A stretch of DNA of 64,000 nucleotides from Streptomyces cadmiisoli (GTDB lineage Bacteria > Actinomycetota > Actinomycetes > Streptomycetales > Streptomycetaceae). Position numbers and translations under genes: made by a program. The stretch is taken from positions 4,464,001 through 4,528,000 of the forward strand of contig NZ_CP030073.1 of NCBI RefSeq assembly GCF_003261055.1. The letters are read 5' to 3'. Within the stretch, counting starts at the first letter, position 1; each line of letters begins with the position of its first letter. The notes under the pieces were generated by a model. It had not been told where the DNA came from. It did not search any database and was given only the letters and a program-made list of their open reading frames with translations. Below, one piece after another: positions 1 through 8,291 of this stretch.

Positions 1-271
1 GGGGCACCTGCACGGTGCCGTCCGGCGCCAACCCCAGCCGCATCACCGGGGTGTCGACCCCGATGGCCGGGATCCGCAGCCGCACCGGGACCGAGCGGCC
101 GAGGGGGCGCGCCCGCCGCTCGGCGGCGGACGGCGTCGCCGCGGCGCGCGTGGCGGCCCGGTCGGACCGGTCGGACCGGTCGGACCGGTCGGACCGGTCG
201 CCGCCGTCGCAGGCCGAGAGCAACGAGGCCGCCGCCGCGGCGGCGAAGGCGCGCCTGGAGAGCGGTGTCAT
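1..271 (-). CDS. Class F-type sortase, N-terminal part (cut by window edge)
   Basis: Sortases are membrane-anchored cysteine transpeptidases that process surface proteins carrying a sorting signal. Only the first 90 codons are present. The N-terminus has RR, an Ala-rich hydrophobic stretch and a lipobox-like LLSAC, so the protein could be a lipoprotein or simply signal-anchored. A DRS-repeat linker follows, then PVRLRIPAIGVDTPV, which is typical of the start of the catalytic barrel in class F sortases. The catalytic His, Cys and Arg lie beyond the window. The ATG overlaps the stop of the upstream surface-protein gene (ATGA, 268-271), so the two are probably translationally coupled. The family call rests on the one conserved strand motif. 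Confidence 0.75.
   Translation of the reverse strand, partial: MTPLSRRAFAAAAAASLLSACDGGDRSDRSDRSDRSDRAATRAAATPSAAERRARPLGRSVPVRLRIPAIGVDTPVMRLGLAPDGTVQVP
162..197. repeat. 9-bp tandem repeat (TCGGACCGG, four copies)
   Basis: Four perfect head-to-tail copies of a 9-bp unit plus a partial fifth. They encode the DRS-type linker of the sortase just after its membrane anchor. Such a tract can change copy number by slippage and so vary linker length without shifting frame. Confidence 0.9.
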
Positions 272-651
272 GCCCCGGTCGCCCGCCGGCGGCGTACGAC
301 GAGGACCACCGCGCCGCCCGCGGCCAGCGCCGCGGCACCGCCGCCGATCAGCCCGGCGTCGCTCCCGGACTCGGTGGCCACCCCGGTGTCGGGCGCACCG
401 CCGGGGACGACGGAGACCTGACCCTCCTTCAAGCGGGACGGGGCGGCGCTGGGGGCCGGGCCCGTGGTCCGCTCGCTGGTCGGCCTGGCGCTCTGGGCCG
501 GGCGGGTCGGCGCGGGGGAGGCCGGCTCCGTGCCGGGAGAGGTGGCGGTGGGGCTGGGGACCGGGCTCGGGTCGTCGGCGAACGCGGGCACGCTGGTGGC
601 GAGTACGGCGGTGGCCGCGAGTGCCACGGCGCTGAGGACGGTTCGGCGCAT
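268..651 (-). CDS. Small secreted surface protein with sortase-type tail
   Basis: This 127-residue protein starts MRRTVLSAVALAATAVLA with a signal peptide ending near AFA. A Pro/Ser/Thr-rich linker follows, then APDTG, then an Ala/Gly hydrophobic segment and a terminal RRRR cluster. That tripartite tail is the layout of sortase substrates, although APDTG differs from the LAXTG motif of Streptomyces class E sortases. The gene is transcribed with, and overlaps by 4 nt, the sortase gene downstream, so it is probably that enzyme's dedicated substrate. The ATG at 651 is chosen because AAAGAGAG precedes it and the signal peptide starts there. The function of the linker region is unknown. Confidence 0.75.
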   Translation of the reverse strand: MRRTVLSAVALAATAVLATSVPAFADDPSPVPSPTATSPGTEPASPAPTRPAQSARPTSERTTGPAPSAAPSRLKEGQVSVVPGGAPDTGVATESGSDAGLIGGGAAALAAGGAVVLVVRRRRATGA

Positions 652-907
652 CGGGTCGCTCTCTTTCGTCGGCCCGGCCGGCGGGCGGCGGGCTGCGTGA
701 CGGATCGAGCGGAGAGACGACGCGGCCGCAGAGCGGGTTGTAAAGGGATGGCAAAGTCGTGTCACCGCTCTGACCTGCGGTTCACCCGAGTGACCGGCCC
801 TGAGGCGCCGTCAGGGGAACTCCGGGACCCCGCGAGCCGTTGGCAGGAGGACGTCCGCGACGCCGCGGACGACCGGAAAGACATGGGCTGAAGCCGAGGT
901 GGCACGC

Positions 908-1459
908 ATGGCGATGTGGGATCGGATCAAGGACCAGGCCAAGGGTCTCCAGCAGCAGTCGCAGGGAACGCGCGGCTCCGGCGGACACGGGCGGCCGGGT
1001 GCGGGATCGTCCGGAGGGTCGCGGGCGCAGCTGGTGGGCACGCTCAAGTCCCAGCTCACCTCGCTCAAGACGGAGCTGAAGAGCGGCGCCTACCGGGACG
1101 CCAGCATGGCGATGTGCGCCCTGGTCGCGGCGGCCGACGGCCAGGTCGACCCGGCCGAGCGGCAGCATGTCGAATCGCTCATCCTGCACAACGACGTATT
1201 GCAGAACTTCCCGTCCGAGCAGCTGCGCCAGCGCTTCAACAAGCACGTCGACCAGCTGGCGTTCAACTTCCAGCAGGGCAAGGCGGAGGCCCTCCAGGAG
1301 ATCGCCAAGGCGGCCAAGAAGCCGACCGAGGCCAGGGCGGTCGTGCAGACCGGCTTCGTCGTCGCCGGCGCGGACGGATACATCGCGCCGGCCGAGGAGC
1401 AGGTCCTGCGCGAGGCGTGCGCGGCACTCGGGGTGTCGCCCCAGGAGTTCGGTCTCTGA
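908..1459 (+). CDS. TerB-family protein
   Basis: A 183-residue cytosolic protein of the TerB/tellurite-resistance family, an all-helical fold that binds divalent metal and is found in stress and surface-associated complexes. After a Gly/Ser-rich stretch (about residues 10-40) come the paired helical repeats with the conserved acidic pattern AAADGQVDPAE and, later, VAGADGYIAPAEE. These are the usual TerB metal-binding motifs. The ATG at 908 is preferred over GTG 899 because GAGG at 896-899 sits 8 nt upstream. The gene stands alone here, without the terD-like genes it often accompanies. The exact cellular role in Streptomyces is not established. Confidence 0.85.
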   Translation: MAMWDRIKDQAKGLQQQSQGTRGSGGHGRPGAGSSGGSRAQLVGTLKSQLTSLKTELKSGAYRDASMAMCALVAAADGQVDPAERQHVESLILHNDVLQNFPSEQLRQRFNKHVDQLAFNFQQGKAEALQEIAKAAKKPTEARAVVQTGFVVAGADGYIAPAEEQVLREACAALGVSPQEFGL

Positions 1460-1594
1460 CCCCGCTCGCGGTGCGGGCGGTGCCGTGAGCGGTCCGAGAA
1501 TCTGTGCAGGAGCGTCACACGGACTGCACACAGCCGGTGGAATCCATCGTTAGCGTTGCTCGCCGATCGGCGCTGTCGACTAGGAAGACCGCAG

Positions 1595-2371
1595 ATGGAC
1601 TACTGGCGGATGGACTACTGCTCCTCGTGCCGTCGGCATCTCAACGGCGCCCTGGTGTGCCCGGGGTGCGGCGCCTACGCTCCCGACATCGCCCCGGTGC
1701 CGGCGGATCGCGCTCCCGCGCGGGAGCCCGACCCCGAGGCCGTCTCGCCCGCCGAGGCGGACGAGGCGATATCCGCGCCGGGCCGCGCGGCGCGGCGCCG
1801 TCAGCGCGCCCGCTGGAAGAAGAGCCGGCGCAAGGCCGTGGTCGCGACCGCTGTCGCGCTCGTCGGCGGCGGTCTCACCTTCACCGCGATGGACCGGCAC
1901 TCCGGCGACCGGGCGCAGGCCGCGACAGCGCCGGAAGAGGTCGGGCTCGGAGCGGCCGAGCGGCCGGCGGGCGGTCCCTCGCTCCCCTCGGTGGAGCTGC
2001 CGGGGACGTCGCCGTCCACCGCGCCTCCCGCGGCCGACCCTGAGCGCGAGCGGTCCGCCGCCTCGTCCGGTGCCGCCGACCGCGCCCGGCAGGACACCGC
2101 CGCGACTCCCAGCCCGACCGGTGCGACCGGTGCGACCGCACAGACGGAGACGGTCCGTCCGTCACTGCCGCTGGTACCGCGCCAGAACACCGACTCCTCG
2201 TCCTCCGACGGGACGACACCCGCCACGGACGTACCGTCCGCCGAGCCGTCCGCGCCCTCGGACGGCGGCGACACCGACCCGGGCACCAGCCCGGCGGATC
2301 CCGCGCCGTCGACCCCTCCGTCGTCGCCGTCGTCCCCGGGACTGTGCCTGCTCGTGATCTGCCTCGGCTGA
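1595..2371 (+). CDS. Membrane-anchored zinc-ribbon protein
   Basis: A 258-residue protein of unknown function. The N-terminus carries two CxxC pairs (CSSC at 9-12 and CPGC at 22-25), a zinc-ribbon pattern. A basic stretch (about 67-82) and a single membrane helix (about 83-100, VVATAVALVGGGLTFTA) follow. The rest is a low-complexity Pro/Ser/Thr/Asp-rich domain that should lie outside the cell, ending in the hydrophobic CLLVICLG. The layout suggests a cytoplasmic zinc-ribbon head coupled to an extracellular stalk. ATG 1595 is preceded by GGAAG at good spacing. It converges on the LAETG wall-protein gene across a terminator. Confidence 0.7.
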   Translation: MDYWRMDYCSSCRRHLNGALVCPGCGAYAPDIAPVPADRAPAREPDPEAVSPAEADEAISAPGRAARRRQRARWKKSRRKAVVATAVALVGGGLTFTAMDRHSGDRAQAATAPEEVGLGAAERPAGGPSLPSVELPGTSPSTAPPAADPERERSAASSGAADRARQDTAATPSPTGATGATAQTETVRPSLPLVPRQNTDSSSSDGTTPATDVPSAEPSAPSDGGDTDPGTSPADPAPSTPPSSPSSPGLCLLVICLG

Positions 2372-2592
2372 GCGGGCGGATCGCACCGGACGGCACGGCA
2401 CCGGCGGCGTAACGGGCCGGAGCGCAGGGCGTCGGCGCATTGCGGCCGGAGCGCACGGCTGCGCCGGCCACCGCCGCCGAAGTCCCGCCGCAGCGCGGAC
2501 CGTTCTGCCGCCGTGACGCGAATCGTCGTGCCGCCGGACCGCGGACCGTTGTCCCGCGGTGCGGCCGGTACGCCGGCCCTCGTACCGAAACA

Positions 2593-2624
2593 CGAGCGGG
2601 CCCGGTCAGGACCGGGCCCGCTCG
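2593..2624. terminator. Bidirectional hairpin terminator
   Basis: A perfect 15-bp GC-rich inverted repeat (2593-2607 with 2610-2624) between convergent genes. It has no U-tract, as is usual in Streptomyces. Confidence 0.85.
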
Positions 2625-2638
2625 GTGTTCGGCGTGAG

Positions 2639-4495
2639 TCAGCCGCGGGTCTGGAAGCGCTGCTTCCTGCGCGGGCCGAAGCGGCAGGCCGCGGCGCCGA
2701 CGGCCGCCAGGGCCGCGGCGAGGCCCAGCAGCGTGCCGAGCGCGCCCGTACCGGTCTCGGCCAGGCTGCCGCCCGCCGGAGCGGCGGTGTTGCCGCCGCT
2801 CGTGCCCTCGGTGCCGCCCGTGCCGCCGTCGGCCGGGTCGCTCGGGCCGGCCGGATCGGTCGGCTCCGCCGGGTCCGTCGGGTCGGCGCCGGGCAGCACG
2901 ACGAGCGTGAAGCCGGTCGATGCCCCGCCGACCGTCGCGACGACGGTGTAGGTGCCCGTGCCGCGGCCCGCCACCAGGGCGGGCGCCGAGGCCTTGCCCG
3001 AGGCGTCGGTCTCGACGTGGACGGACTGCTCCTCGCCCTCGAAGCGGGGGCCGTCCTCGCTGTCGCCCTCGACGCGGAACTCCACGGCCCTGCCCTCGAC
3101 GGGCGCGCCCGACTCGGTCACCAGGACCCGCAGCGCCTCGTCGAAGGACTCGCCCTGCCGGGCCTCCTGGTCGTCGCCGGAGACGACGGCGACGACGTGC
3201 TTCAGCACCTCCACGCGGCCGGTGAACACGGTCGAGGCGCCCTGGACCGCCACCCGGACCTTGAACTCGCCCTCGGCGCCGGTCGCGTCGATGAACGGCG
3301 ACCGGGCGCGGCCCTGGGCGTCGGTCGTCAGCACGGTCCTGCGTTCGTCCCGGCCGCCGGCGGAGAAGACCACACCGAGGCCGTCCGGGTCCTCGATCGT
3401 GTACGTCACGGAGGCGCTCTCCACCGGGTCGCCGTCCTTGTCGCGGGCGACGACGGCCATCGGCTGGAAGAAGCCGCCGGGGCTCACGGTCTGGTCGGCG
3501 CCGGACACCTGGCTCAGTTCCGTGATCGCGGCGGTGTCCCACTGGAGGACGACGCGTCCGTCGCCGCCGGGCGCGTTGACGCCGCCCTCGGCGACACCGG
3601 AGGTCACCGGGTCGGAACCGGGGGCCCAGAACGGGTCGTTCTTCGCGGGCGGTGCCGAGCGGTCGCCGCCCAGCAGCCGCACGTCGGTCACCCGGTCGGG
3701 ATCGGCGTAGCTGGAACCGCCGCCTCCGCCACCGGTGACGTCCTCGCTCCCCTCGGCTCCGGCGCCGCCTCCGCCGCCCGCGTACCCGGCGCCGCCGCCA
3801 CCGCCGCCCTCGCGGGCCGTGCCCTTGCCGCCGTCGCCGCCCTTGCCGCCGGCCGCGTGGTCGGCGCCCGCGGCACCGTCGCCCGCGCCGGCCCCGCCGG
3901 TCGCGCCCTCGGCTCCCTTGCCGCCGAGTTCGCCGCCCGCGTCCTGGCCCCGCGCGGCACCGCCGGCGCCGGCCCGAGCGCCGTGCGTCGACACACCGCC
4001 GCCGGCCCCGCCGCCACCGGCCGCGACGAGCAGCGGCTTGCCGGCACCGGTGCGCACGGCGCTGCTGCTGCCGCCGTTCTCGGCCCAGCCGCCGCCGCCC
4101 TTGCCGCCGATGGCGTCACCGAAGCGCAGTCCGGCGACCGCCACGGACAGCTTCTCGCCCGGGGTGACCGAGACGGTGCCCGCCGCGTGGCCGCCCGCGC
4201 CGCCGCTCGCCATGGAGCCGCCGGTGCCGCCCTGCCCCCAGGCCCGTACGTCGAGTTCCGTGACACCGGCGGGGACCTGGAAGTCCACCGCGGCGCCCGT
4301 GAAGTCGAACAGCCTGCATCCCTCGAAGCCCGCCGTCGGCGTGCACGCCGTGCCGGCCCGTGCCGGACCGCCGTCGGCGGCGGTCGCGGCCGGAGCGCCC
4401 GCAAGGGCGACGCCGGCGCCGAACGCCGCCACGGTCAGCGCGGCCGCACCGCGCACGAGGCGGTGACGGCGCGACAGCGCGGAAACCTGATCCAT
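2639..4495 (-). CDS. Glycine-rich cell-wall protein with LAETG sortase signal
   Basis: A 618-residue secreted protein. The signal peptide ends near residue 39 (ATAADGG). A long Gly/Ala-rich region follows (about 60-310, with many GGGG runs), resembling glycine-rich surface domains. Two Ig-like modules of the Big type lie at about 320-530, then a Pro/Thr/Asp linker, LAETG, a hydrophobic helix and a basic tail (RRKQR). LAETG fits the LAXTG motif of Streptomyces class E sortases, so the protein is probably attached to peptidoglycan. Start at 4495 is chosen because GGGAG precedes it and the signal peptide begins there. Its partner on the cell surface is unknown. Confidence 0.85.
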   Translation of the reverse strand: MDQVSALSRRHRLVRGAAALTVAAFGAGVALAGAPAATAADGGPARAGTACTPTAGFEGCRLFDFTGAAVDFQVPAGVTELDVRAWGQGGTGGSMASGGAGGHAAGTVSVTPGEKLSVAVAGLRFGDAIGGKGGGGWAENGGSSSAVRTGAGKPLLVAAGGGGAGGGVSTHGARAGAGGAARGQDAGGELGGKGAEGATGGAGAGDGAAGADHAAGGKGGDGGKGTAREGGGGGGAGYAGGGGGAGAEGSEDVTGGGGGGSSYADPDRVTDVRLLGGDRSAPPAKNDPFWAPGSDPVTSGVAEGGVNAPGGDGRVVLQWDTAAITELSQVSGADQTVSPGGFFQPMAVVARDKDGDPVESASVTYTIEDPDGLGVVFSAGGRDERRTVLTTDAQGRARSPFIDATGAEGEFKVRVAVQGASTVFTGRVEVLKHVVAVVSGDDQEARQGESFDEALRVLVTESGAPVEGRAVEFRVEGDSEDGPRFEGEEQSVHVETDASGKASAPALVAGRGTGTYTVVATVGGASTGFTLVVLPGADPTDPAEPTDPAGPSDPADGGTGGTEGTSGGNTAAPAGGSLAETGTGALGTLLGLAAALAAVGAAACRFGPRRKQRFQTRG

Positions 4496-4604
4496 CCCCA
4501 ACTCCCGCAAGCTTGAACACAAGCTCCCCCCCAGGGAGCCATTGATCGATGAATCTGATCATATTCAGGCGGGGATGGCGAGATTCTTACCGACCGCGCC
4601 CGTT

Positions 4605-5078
4605 TCAGGCGGTGCGTTCGGCGGGGCCCTTCTTCGGCCAGTGCGCCGCCAGGGCCCAGATGACGAAGAGATCGAGCGCGATCAGGATCAGGGACCACAG
4701 GGGTGCGTAGGGCAGGAACAGGAACTGCGCGATCAGGCCGAGGGCGGCCAGCACGACACCGGCCACGCGGGCCCAGCCGGCCTCCTGGAGGACGCCCCAG
4801 CCGACGAAGACGCCGATGACACCGAGGATCAGCAGGATCCAGCCCCAGCCGGTCAGGTTGATCTCGTAGATGTAGGCGCCGATCCGGGCGTACACGTCGT
4901 CCTCGGCGATCGCGGCGATGCCCTCGAAGATCCTCAGCACACCGTTGAGGGCCAGCAGCATGCCAGCGAAGTGGAGGCTCCCGCTGAGGGTGCCGGGCCC
5001 GGCCGCGGAGGGCGGGGCGGTGCCCCGGGGGGCGCTGTCCCGGACCGGCGGCTCGGTGGGATGCGGCTGCTCGGTCAT
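4605..5078 (-). CDS. Four-helix membrane protein (DUF7144-like)
   Basis: 157 residues. After a Pro-rich cytosolic tail (about 1-32) come four hydrophobic segments: LHFAGMLLALNGVLRIFEGI, LTGWGWILLILGVIGVFVGW, AGVVLAALGLIAQFLFLPY and SLILIALDLFVIWALA. This size and spacing match the small actinobacterial DUF7144 membrane family, whose function is not known. It is monocistronic between the wall-protein gene and a divergent lipoprotein gene. The ATG at 5078 begins the natural N-terminus. I assign no biochemical role. Confidence 0.75.
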   Translation of the reverse strand: MTEQPHPTEPPVRDSAPRGTAPPSAAGPGTLSGSLHFAGMLLALNGVLRIFEGIAAIAEDDVYARIGAYIYEINLTGWGWILLILGVIGVFVGWGVLQEAGWARVAGVVLAALGLIAQFLFLPYAPLWSLILIALDLFVIWALAAHWPKKGPAERTA

Positions 5079-5337
5079 GGCCGTTCTCCGTCTCTGTCGT
5101 CCTTCGCCCCGTCGGCGGTCCGGTCCGTCCGCCGGCGTCGGTTCCCGCGCGTCGGCGTCCGTTCGTGTCCGCCGGCTTCGGCCGGCGGCCGTGCGTGGCC
5201 GTCAACAGGGCTGTGTGCTTCGAGGATCCGGGCCGGTACCGGCCGCCACCACGCGGCGTGGGCCATCCGGGTGGCGGCGGATGCGGTGCGGTGCTGCTGG
5301 GCCTTCACTGGAGGCAGGACGCGTCAAGGGAGGCGAC

Positions 5338-5838
5338 ATGGCCGGTTACCGAACCCGGTGGGCGATGGTGGCGACGATGGTGGTCGCCGTGGGCGGCGGG
5401 ATCGCCGGCTGCACGGACGAGAACACCCCCTCGGGGCGGGTCGGTGACGCCGCGTCCGCCGCGTCGTCGGCCGCCGCGGCCGCGTCGTCCGCCGCCTCGC
5501 GCGCCACGGACGTATGGGCGTCGGCGACCGCGAAGGCGGGACAGAAGATCGAGGACATCAAGGGCGGCGTCGACGTCACTAAGGACGTCACGCTCGCCGC
5601 CCCGAAGACCGCCGACGGCCGGACCACCGTGGAGGTCACCGCCCGCAACACCACGGACTCCAGCAAGACCTTCGCCGTGCAGGTCAACTTCACCAACCAG
5701 AGCGGTGACTTGCGCGACGCCGTCGTGGTCACCGTCTCCGACGTGCCGGCCGGTCAGAGCGGCAAGGCCACCGCCCGCAGCACCCACGAACTGCCCGCCC
5801 AGGTGAAGGCGGACGTGGCACGGGCCGTGCGGTACTGA
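5338..5838 (+). CDS. Small lipoprotein, unknown function
   Basis: A 166-residue exported protein. The signal sequence ends in the lipobox GIAGC, giving lipidated Cys25. An Ala/Ser-rich linker (about 38-60) is followed by a beta-rich domain containing TVEVTARNTTDSSKTFAVQV. That resembles the short Ig-like FxLYD fold of secreted actinobacterial lipoproteins. An excellent ribosome binding site (AAGGGAGG) precedes ATG 5338. It is probably anchored to the outer face of the membrane. The partner or ligand is unknown. Confidence 0.75.
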   Translation: MAGYRTRWAMVATMVVAVGGGIAGCTDENTPSGRVGDAASAASSAAAAASSAASRATDVWASATAKAGQKIEDIKGGVDVTKDVTLAAPKTADGRTTVEVTARNTTDSSKTFAVQVNFTNQSGDLRDAVVVTVSDVPAGQSGKATARSTHELPAQVKADVARAVRY

Positions 5839-5847
5839 GACGGTCCG

Positions 5848-5880
5848 GCGTGCGGGTCGAGGACGTCGTGACCCGCACGC
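5848..5880. terminator. Hairpin terminator between convergent genes
   Basis: An 11-bp perfect stem (5848-5858 with 5870-5880) and 11-nt loop, between the lipoprotein gene and the convergent grpE-like gene. Confidence 0.75.
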
Positions 5881-5943
5881 GGGACGGCGGCCACCGGGGC
5901 TCGGCGACGGCCCGCGCGAGCGGTCGTGGTCGGCTCAGGGCCG

Positions 5944-6390
5944 CTACCGCGGGCCGGTGACCTCCACGCAGGCGGGCCGCAGCAACTGGTCGCCGACCCG
6001 GTAGCCGGGGCGGAGAACCGCCGTGCAGACCGGGCGGGCGGCGGTCGCGGAGACCTCGTGGGCCAGGGCCTCGTGCCGGGCCGGGTCGAAGGGGTCACCC
6101 ACCGCGCCGAACGCCACCAGGCCCAGCGCGCCGGTCCGTGCGTCCAGGGTCTCGGCGATGTCCCGCAGTCCGGGGGTGGGCGGCTCGTGCGCGCACGCCC
6201 GTTCCACCGCGTCCAGCACCGGCAGCAGCTCGCGCAGCACATTGGCCACCGCGACCTCCCGTACGGCCAGCCGGTCCCGGCGGACCCGTTTGCGGTAGTT
6301 GTCGTACTCGGCCTTCACCCGCTGGAGGTCGGCGGTCCGCTCCGCCAGCTCCGCCCGTACGGTCTCGCCCGGGGCCCGTGTCCCGGCCAT
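5944..6390 (-). CDS. GrpE-like nucleotide exchange factor (paralogue)
   Basis: A 148-residue GrpE-family protein. GrpE releases ADP from DnaK and so resets the Hsp70 cycle. The N-terminal helix carries the typical ADLQRVKAEYDNYRKRVRRD, followed by the four-helix region (VLRELLPVLDAVERA) and the beta domain (FDPARHEALAHE, RPGYRVGDQLLRPA). No dnaK or dnaJ lies nearby, so this is probably a second, stand-alone copy beside the one in the dnaK operon. ATG 6390 follows a perfect GGAGGT at 7 nt, which decides the start against the upstream in-frame GTG at 6399. The helical arm is shorter than in E. coli GrpE (197 aa). Confidence 0.85.
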   Translation of the reverse strand: MAGTRAPGETVRAELAERTADLQRVKAEYDNYRKRVRRDRLAVREVAVANVLRELLPVLDAVERACAHEPPTPGLRDIAETLDARTGALGLVAFGAVGDPFDPARHEALAHEVSATAARPVCTAVLRPGYRVGDQLLRPACVEVTGPR

Positions 6391-6476
6391 GCGGACCACC
6401 TCCTCGCGGAAGCGACATCTCCTACGAGCCCTGGGTAAGTCGCCCGGCCCGGCTTGTCAAGGCCGGGCCGGCCCGG

Positions 6477-8132
6477 TCAGGGCCCGAGCCACGCCGTCGT
6501 GTCCGGGCCGAGCCGCCCGTCCGGCTCCAGGGGCGCGCTGGTCAGCAGCGGCTCCCCGGGCGGCAGCGGCACGGGTGCGCCGGACAGGTTGGCCACACAG
6601 CGCCAGCGGTCCGAGCGGGTGAACTCCAGGACTCCGGGCGGGCCGCCTTCGGCCCAGGTCAGCGACTCGCCCTCGACCAGCTTGCGGCGCAGCCGCAGGG
6701 CCCGGCGGTACAGCTCCAGGGTGGAGCCCTCCACCCCGTCCTGGGCCTGGACGGCGTACGCCCCGAAACCGGTCGGCTGCGGCAGCCAGGCGCCGCCGGG
6801 GCCGAAGCCGAACGAGGGGCCGGTCGTCGTCCAGGGCAGCGGCACGCGGCAGCCGTCGCGGCCCTTGCGGACCCGCCCGGTCTGCTCCCACACCGGGTCC
6901 TGGAGGACGGCGGTGGGCAGGTCGGCGACCTCGGGCAGCCCCAGCTCCTCGCCCTGGTAGAGGTACGACGAGCCGGGCAGCGCCAGCATCAGCAGCGTCG
7001 CGGCCCGCGCCCTGCGCAGCCCGGCCGCCTCGTCGAGCGCCGGTGCGCGACCGCCGGACAGCAGCCAGGCGTTGTCGTCCGTGCCGGGCGGCAGCATCAG
7101 CCGGGACGTGTGGCGTACGACGTCGTGGTTGGACAGCACCCAGGTGGCGGACGCGCCGGCCGCGCGGGCCTCGGCCAGCGATCCGGCGATCACCCGGCGC
7201 AGTTCGTCCGTGTCCCAGCCGGTCTGGAGGTACTCGAAGTTGAAGGCCTGGCCGAGTTCGTCCGGCCGGGCGTACAGGGCGCGGCGGGCACCGGGCACCC
7301 AGGCCTCGGCGACCGCCGTGCGGGGCGGGGAGTAGGCGTCGAGGATCTTGCGCCAGTCGCGGTAGATCTCGTGCACCTCGTCGCGGTCGTAGAAGGGGTG
7401 GGTGCCGGGCGCGAAGGAGGCGAGGGCCGCCTCGTCGCCGAGGCCGGGGGCGCCGAGGTCGCGCAGGGGCTCGGTCAGGTCCTTGGCCAGGGCGTGGGCG
7501 ACATCGACGCGGAAGCCGTCGACCCCGCGGTCGGACCAGAACCGCAGGGTGGTCCGGAAGTCGGCCCGGACCTCCTCGTTCCCCCAGTGCAGGTCGGGCT
7601 GCTGCGGCGCGAACAGATGCAGGTACCACTGCCCGTCGGCCACGCGCTGCCAGGCGCTGCCGCCGAAGACGGACTGCCAGTCGGTGGGCGGGAGTTCGCC
7701 GCGGGCGCCGCGACCGTCGCGGAAGACGTAACGGTCGCGGGCGGCGGAGCCGGGACCGGAGCGCAGCGCCTCCTGGAACCAGACGTGCTGGTGGGAGGTG
7801 TGGTTGGGGACGATGTCGACGACGACCTTCAGACCGAGCCGGTGCGCCTCTGCGACCATCGCGTCGAAGTCGTCGAGGGTGCCGAGGCGCGGGTCGACGT
7901 CGCGGTGGTCGGCGACGTCGTAGCCGCCGTCGGCCAGCTCCGACGGGTAGAAGGGGCTCAGCCACAGGGCGTCCGCACCGAGTGCGGCCAGATGGGTCAG
8001 GCGCTGGGTGACGCCCTTGAGGTCGCCGAGCCCGTCGCCGTCCGCGTCGGCGAAGCTGCGCGGGTACACCTGGTAGATGACGGCCTGGCGCCACCAGTCG
8101 GGGTTCTTCGGGGAGAGGTCGGGCGCGCTCAC
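6477..8132 (-). CDS. GH13 alpha-glucosidase
   Basis: A 551-residue cytosolic glycoside hydrolase of family 13 (oligo-1,6-glucosidase/alpha-glucosidase group), which releases glucose from maltose-type oligosaccharides. The signature motifs are in order: QVYPRSFADADGDGLGDLKG near residues 21-40, DIVPNH at 106-111, GFRVDVAHA with nucleophile Asp210, acid/base Glu276 in VAEAW, and SNHD with Asp337. There is no signal peptide, so it acts on imported sugar. The GTG start at 8132 follows AGAGGAG. No malE/F/G transporter genes are adjacent. The exact bond preference cannot be read from sequence. Confidence 0.93.
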   Translation of the reverse strand: MSAPDLSPKNPDWWRQAVIYQVYPRSFADADGDGLGDLKGVTQRLTHLAALGADALWLSPFYPSELADGGYDVADHRDVDPRLGTLDDFDAMVAEAHRLGLKVVVDIVPNHTSHQHVWFQEALRSGPGSAARDRYVFRDGRGARGELPPTDWQSVFGGSAWQRVADGQWYLHLFAPQQPDLHWGNEEVRADFRTTLRFWSDRGVDGFRVDVAHALAKDLTEPLRDLGAPGLGDEAALASFAPGTHPFYDRDEVHEIYRDWRKILDAYSPPRTAVAEAWVPGARRALYARPDELGQAFNFEYLQTGWDTDELRRVIAGSLAEARAAGASATWVLSNHDVVRHTSRLMLPPGTDDNAWLLSGGRAPALDEAAGLRRARAATLLMLALPGSSYLYQGEELGLPEVADLPTAVLQDPVWEQTGRVRKGRDGCRVPLPWTTTGPSFGFGPGGAWLPQPTGFGAYAVQAQDGVEGSTLELYRRALRLRRKLVEGESLTWAEGGPPGVLEFTRSDRWRCVANLSGAPVPLPPGEPLLTSAPLEPDGRLGPDTTAWLGP

Positions 8133-8228
8133 TCGGTCTCCTCTGATCGGCTCTGCTTGCGGGCGACAAGGAGAAATCTGTCCCGTTGGCCGGAAAGGTG
8201 AACCTCGCCTCGCGCGGCGCCGGGTGGA

Positions 8229-8288
8229 CCTCGGCCCGCACGGCGCCGCGCGGCAGAGGTGGGCCTCGGCCCGCGCGGCGCCGCGCGG
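8229..8288. repeat. 25-bp direct repeat in intergenic spacer
   Basis: Two copies (8229-8253 and 8264-8288) differing at one base, each containing the palindromic core GGCGCC. They lie between the nucleoside hydrolase stop and the alpha-glucosidase start. A third, more degenerate copy may start near 8200. They could form hairpins in RNA that separate the two genes. No function is assigned. Confidence 0.7.
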
Positions 8289-8291
8289 GGG

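Noticed and set aside
2513..4516. Long open frame antisense to the LAETG protein gene
   Set aside because: Ala/Arg/Gly-rich shadow frame caused by GC codon bias; no ribosome binding site, signal or domain.
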